Part shown: positions 5,763 to 7,046 of the stretch, piece by piece
How positions within the stretch are numbered: position 1 is the first letter of the stretch
How the letters are laid out: each line of letters opens with the position of its first letter
Assembly: GCA_902462325.1 (NCBI GenBank)
Contig: CABQBF010000136.1
Span: 1 to 7,046 of the forward strand
Direction of reading: 5' to 3'
Length of the DNA stretch: 7,046 nt
DNA from: an uncultured Peptococcaceae bacterium
GTDB taxonomy: Bacteria; Bacillota; Peptococcia; Peptococcales; Peptococcaceae
Made by a program: the position numbers and the translations under genes
Notes under the pieces: generated by a model
What the model saw: only the letters and a program-made list of their open reading frames with translations
Told to the model about the DNA's origin: nothing
Database searches by the model: none

Positions 5763-6758
5763 ATGAGAAAAGCGGGTGAAAATTTGAAAAATCGGGATCA
5801 ACTGCGTTTGCAGAAGCAGCAGCAGTGCGAAGAGCGGATTGCAGGCATTTACCGGCAAATACCGCTGCTGCAGGAATTGGACCAAACTGTCGGACAAAAA
5901 AATATTGCCATGATTCGGGCCGGTGTGCTGCGGAAAGATAAAGCCATGCAGCAAAAGCTGCAAGCCGAAATTGAAGCGCTGATGGAGCAGCGGCATCAAC
6001 TGTTGGCGCAGCATCATCTGGACGAATCCATCTACAAGCCCCAGTGGGATTGCCCGTTGTGTGAGGACAGAGGCTACACAGAGCCGGGCGTGCTATGCAG
6101 TTGCTATCAAAAAGAACGGTTGGAAGAACTCTTTTTACGCAGCGGTATGCCGCAGGCCATGCGGAACTTTACCTTCGACAATTTTGATGTGCAGAAATAC
6201 GAAAATCCTGCCGATATGGCCAACAAAGTGCTTTGGTGCAAACAATTTGCCCAGCAAATTCAGCAGGGGCAGTGCGAACAATCTTTATTCTTAACCGGCG
6301 ACGTGGGCCGGGGAAAAACCCATTTGTCGGCGGCCATTGCCAATTTGGTGCTGGAAAACGGCAATACGGTGCTTTATCGTCGCGCCGCCGATTTGTTTGA
6401 TTTAATCCGGCGCTACAAATACGAAGAAGGCTACAAATTGTGCAGCGAAATGCTGGAACAACTGCGCACCTGCGATTTGCTGGTCATCGACGATTTGGGC
6501 GCAGAGGCGACAACCGATTTTGTCATTGAACAGCTCGTGTTGATAATCGAGGATCGCAATTATCAAAATAAGCCCTGGATTATCAACTCCAACATGGATT
6601 TGAACAAAATCAAAGAATACTACTCGGCCAGAACCTCCGACCGCATTCTGGACCGCGCCCGCGTGTTCCGCTTGGTGCAGCAGAAAAGCGCCCGCGTCAG
6701 CAATGCCAACGCCCGCAAAAAAGCGGCCCAGGAAGCAGCGCCGCATGGGTGGAAATAA
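5763..6758 (+). CDS. DnaC/DnaI-like replicative helicase loader ATPase (AAA+) with cysteine cluster
   Basis: A 331-residue AAA+ ATPase of the DnaC/DnaI/IstB-like group, which loads the replicative helicase on DNA. An N-terminal helical, coiled-coil-prone region (about 15-90, with ERIAGIYRQIPLLQELD) comes first. A likely zinc-binding cluster follows: CPLC (C97, C100) and CSC (C112, C114). The AAA+ core has Walker A GDVGRGKT (179-186), Walker B DLLVIDDLG (238-246), a sensor-1 Asn in INSN (274-277), and SDRILDRAR with Arg residues near 294 and 298 as Arg-finger/box VII candidates. This layout is that of the clostridial DnaC-type loader rather than an IS21 helper: there is no transposase nearby and it follows a DnaD gene. 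Start choice is uncertain: ATG 5763 fits family length, TTG 5784 has the better ribosome binding site (324 residues), and GTG 5712 would give 348. No clear terminator follows the stop. Confidence 0.9.
   Translation: MRKAGENLKNRDQLRLQKQQQCEERIAGIYRQIPLLQELDQTVGQKNIAMIRAGVLRKDKAMQQKLQAEIEALMEQRHQLLAQHHLDESIYKPQWDCPLCEDRGYTEPGVLCSCYQKERLEELFLRSGMPQAMRNFTFDNFDVQKYENPADMANKVLWCKQFAQQIQQGQCEQSLFLTGDVGRGKTHLSAAIANLVLENGNTVLYRRAADLFDLIRRYKYEEGYKLCSEMLEQLRTCDLLVIDDLGAEATTDFVIEQLVLIIEDRNYQNKPWIINSNMDLNKIKEYYSARTSDRILDRARVFRLVQQKSARVSNANARKKAAQEAAPHGWK
5774..5779 (+). promoter_or_regulatory. Possible ribosome binding site for a TTG start of the dnaC-like gene
   Basis: GGGTGA ends four bases before an in-frame TTG at 5784, much like the GAGGTGA before dnaD. 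It competes with the ATG at 5763, which has only a GAGG 11 bases upstream (5748-5751). Confidence 0.4.
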
Positions 6759-6807
6759 GGAAGGCCCTTTTGCATAAAATACAGGAGAAATACTTTTACA
6801 AAAACAC

Positions 6808-6836
6808 TTTACAAACCATAGAAGCTATTCTATAAT
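6808..6836 (+). promoter_or_regulatory. Promoter of the FMN riboswitch leader
   Basis: TTTACA (6808-6813) and a perfect TATAAT (6831-6836) are 17 bases apart, the strongest -35/-10 pair in the window. Transcription would start near 6843, a few bases before the aptamer. Confidence 0.88.
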
Positions 6837-6851
6837 GAAAACATACAAAAA

Positions 6852-6960
6852 ATCTTCAGGGCAGGGTGAAAATCCCTACCGGCGGTAAAGTCCGCGAGCC
6901 TTTTCGGGGTTGAGCTGGTGTAATTCCAGCACCGACAGTATAGTCTGGATGGGAGAAGAA
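6852..6960 (+). ncRNA. FMN riboswitch aptamer (RFN element)
   Basis: The conserved RFN core is clear: ATCTTCAGGGCAGGGTGAAA at the 5' side, then CCCTACCGGCGGTAAAG and CCGCGAGCC, and GACAGTATAGTCTGGATGGG with GAGAAGA at the 3' side. The paired parts are P1 (TCTTC 6853-6857 with GAAGA near 6955-6959), P2 (AGGG 6863-6866 / CCCT 6874-6877), P3 (GCGG 6882-6885 / CCGC 6892-6895), P5 (GCTGG 6914-6918 / CCAGC 6926-6930) and P6 (GAC 6934-6936 / GTC 6943-6945). The RNA binds FMN and turns off riboflavin synthesis or transport genes. The controlled gene is outside the window, so whether it is ribD-type or the transporter ribU cannot be told. Confidence 0.97.
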
Positions 6961-7005
6961 TCATAGTGCAAATAGCAGAATTGCTGCTGTGTACCGGAAC
7001 GATTC

Positions 7006-7036
7006 AAGCCTCTGAAGATTTTCAGAGGCTTTTTCT
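7006..7036 (+). terminator. FMN-controlled transcription terminator (expression platform)
   Basis: A perfect 11-bp stem (aagcctctgaa / ttcagaggctt) with loop GATT is followed by T-rich sequence (7031-7036). It sits 46 bases after the aptamer and before any coding sequence, so it is the off-state terminator of the riboswitch. Confidence 0.93.
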
Positions 7037-7046
7037 ATGCCATGCT

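Noticed and set aside
5763..6758. IS21 IstB-type transposition helper instead of a helicase loader
   Set aside because: The N-terminal region plus cysteine cluster and the dnaD neighbour fit the DnaC-type loader, and no istA or terminal inverted repeats are seen.
6974..6988. Hairpin agcag-aattg-ctgct between the aptamer and terminator as the antiterminator
   Set aside because: It is short and does not overlap the terminator arm; the 13-bp pairing with the 5' P1 strand is a better candidate.

Overview
The window is ordinary chromosomal DNA from a low-to-mid GC Gram-positive-lineage anaerobe (Bacillota, most likely Clostridia or Negativicutes; I cannot fix the genus). The evidence is a DegV protein, a DnaD-domain primosome protein, a DnaC-type loader with a cysteine motif, strong GGAGG/GAGGTGA ribosome binding sites, TTG starts, and intrinsic terminators with U-tracts. 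All genes are on the + strand, and I see no mobile element, CRISPR array, tRNA or rRNA.

Layout: (1) 1-660 is the 3' part of a DegV-family fatty-acid-binding gene, closed by an intrinsic terminator at 675-706. (2) 803-1777 is a stand-alone AraC-type regulator with a C-terminal GyrI-like effector domain, with its own extended -10 promoter and a strong terminator at 1815-1850. (3) 2032-6758 is a tightly packed five-gene unit from one promoter near 1958-1986: PepT-like M20 metallopeptidase, sfsA, a P-loop NTPase fused to an Asp23/Gls24-like domain, a DnaD-domain protein, and a DnaC-like helicase-loader ATPase. (4) 6808-7036 is a complete FMN riboswitch leader with promoter, aptamer and terminator; its regulated gene (probably riboflavin synthesis or uptake) lies beyond the window.

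The last two genes of the five-gene unit form a plausible helicase-loading pair for replication initiation or restart. The P-loop/Asp23 protein is translationally linked upstream of them, and its cellular job is not known to me. The peptidase and SfsA look like housekeeping passengers.

Most interesting points: a 15-bp in-frame tandem repeat runs across the dnaD stop codon, so that one TAA separates dnaD and the dnaC-like gene in the same frame. An A8 tract sits exactly at the domain boundary of the P-loop/Asp23 protein, and slippage there would give a P-loop-only product. A 13-bp alternative helix in the FMN leader explains how the switch could work. I found no clear evidence for a wholly new multi-gene system; the P-loop/Asp23 protein with the DnaD/DnaC pair is the nearest candidate.
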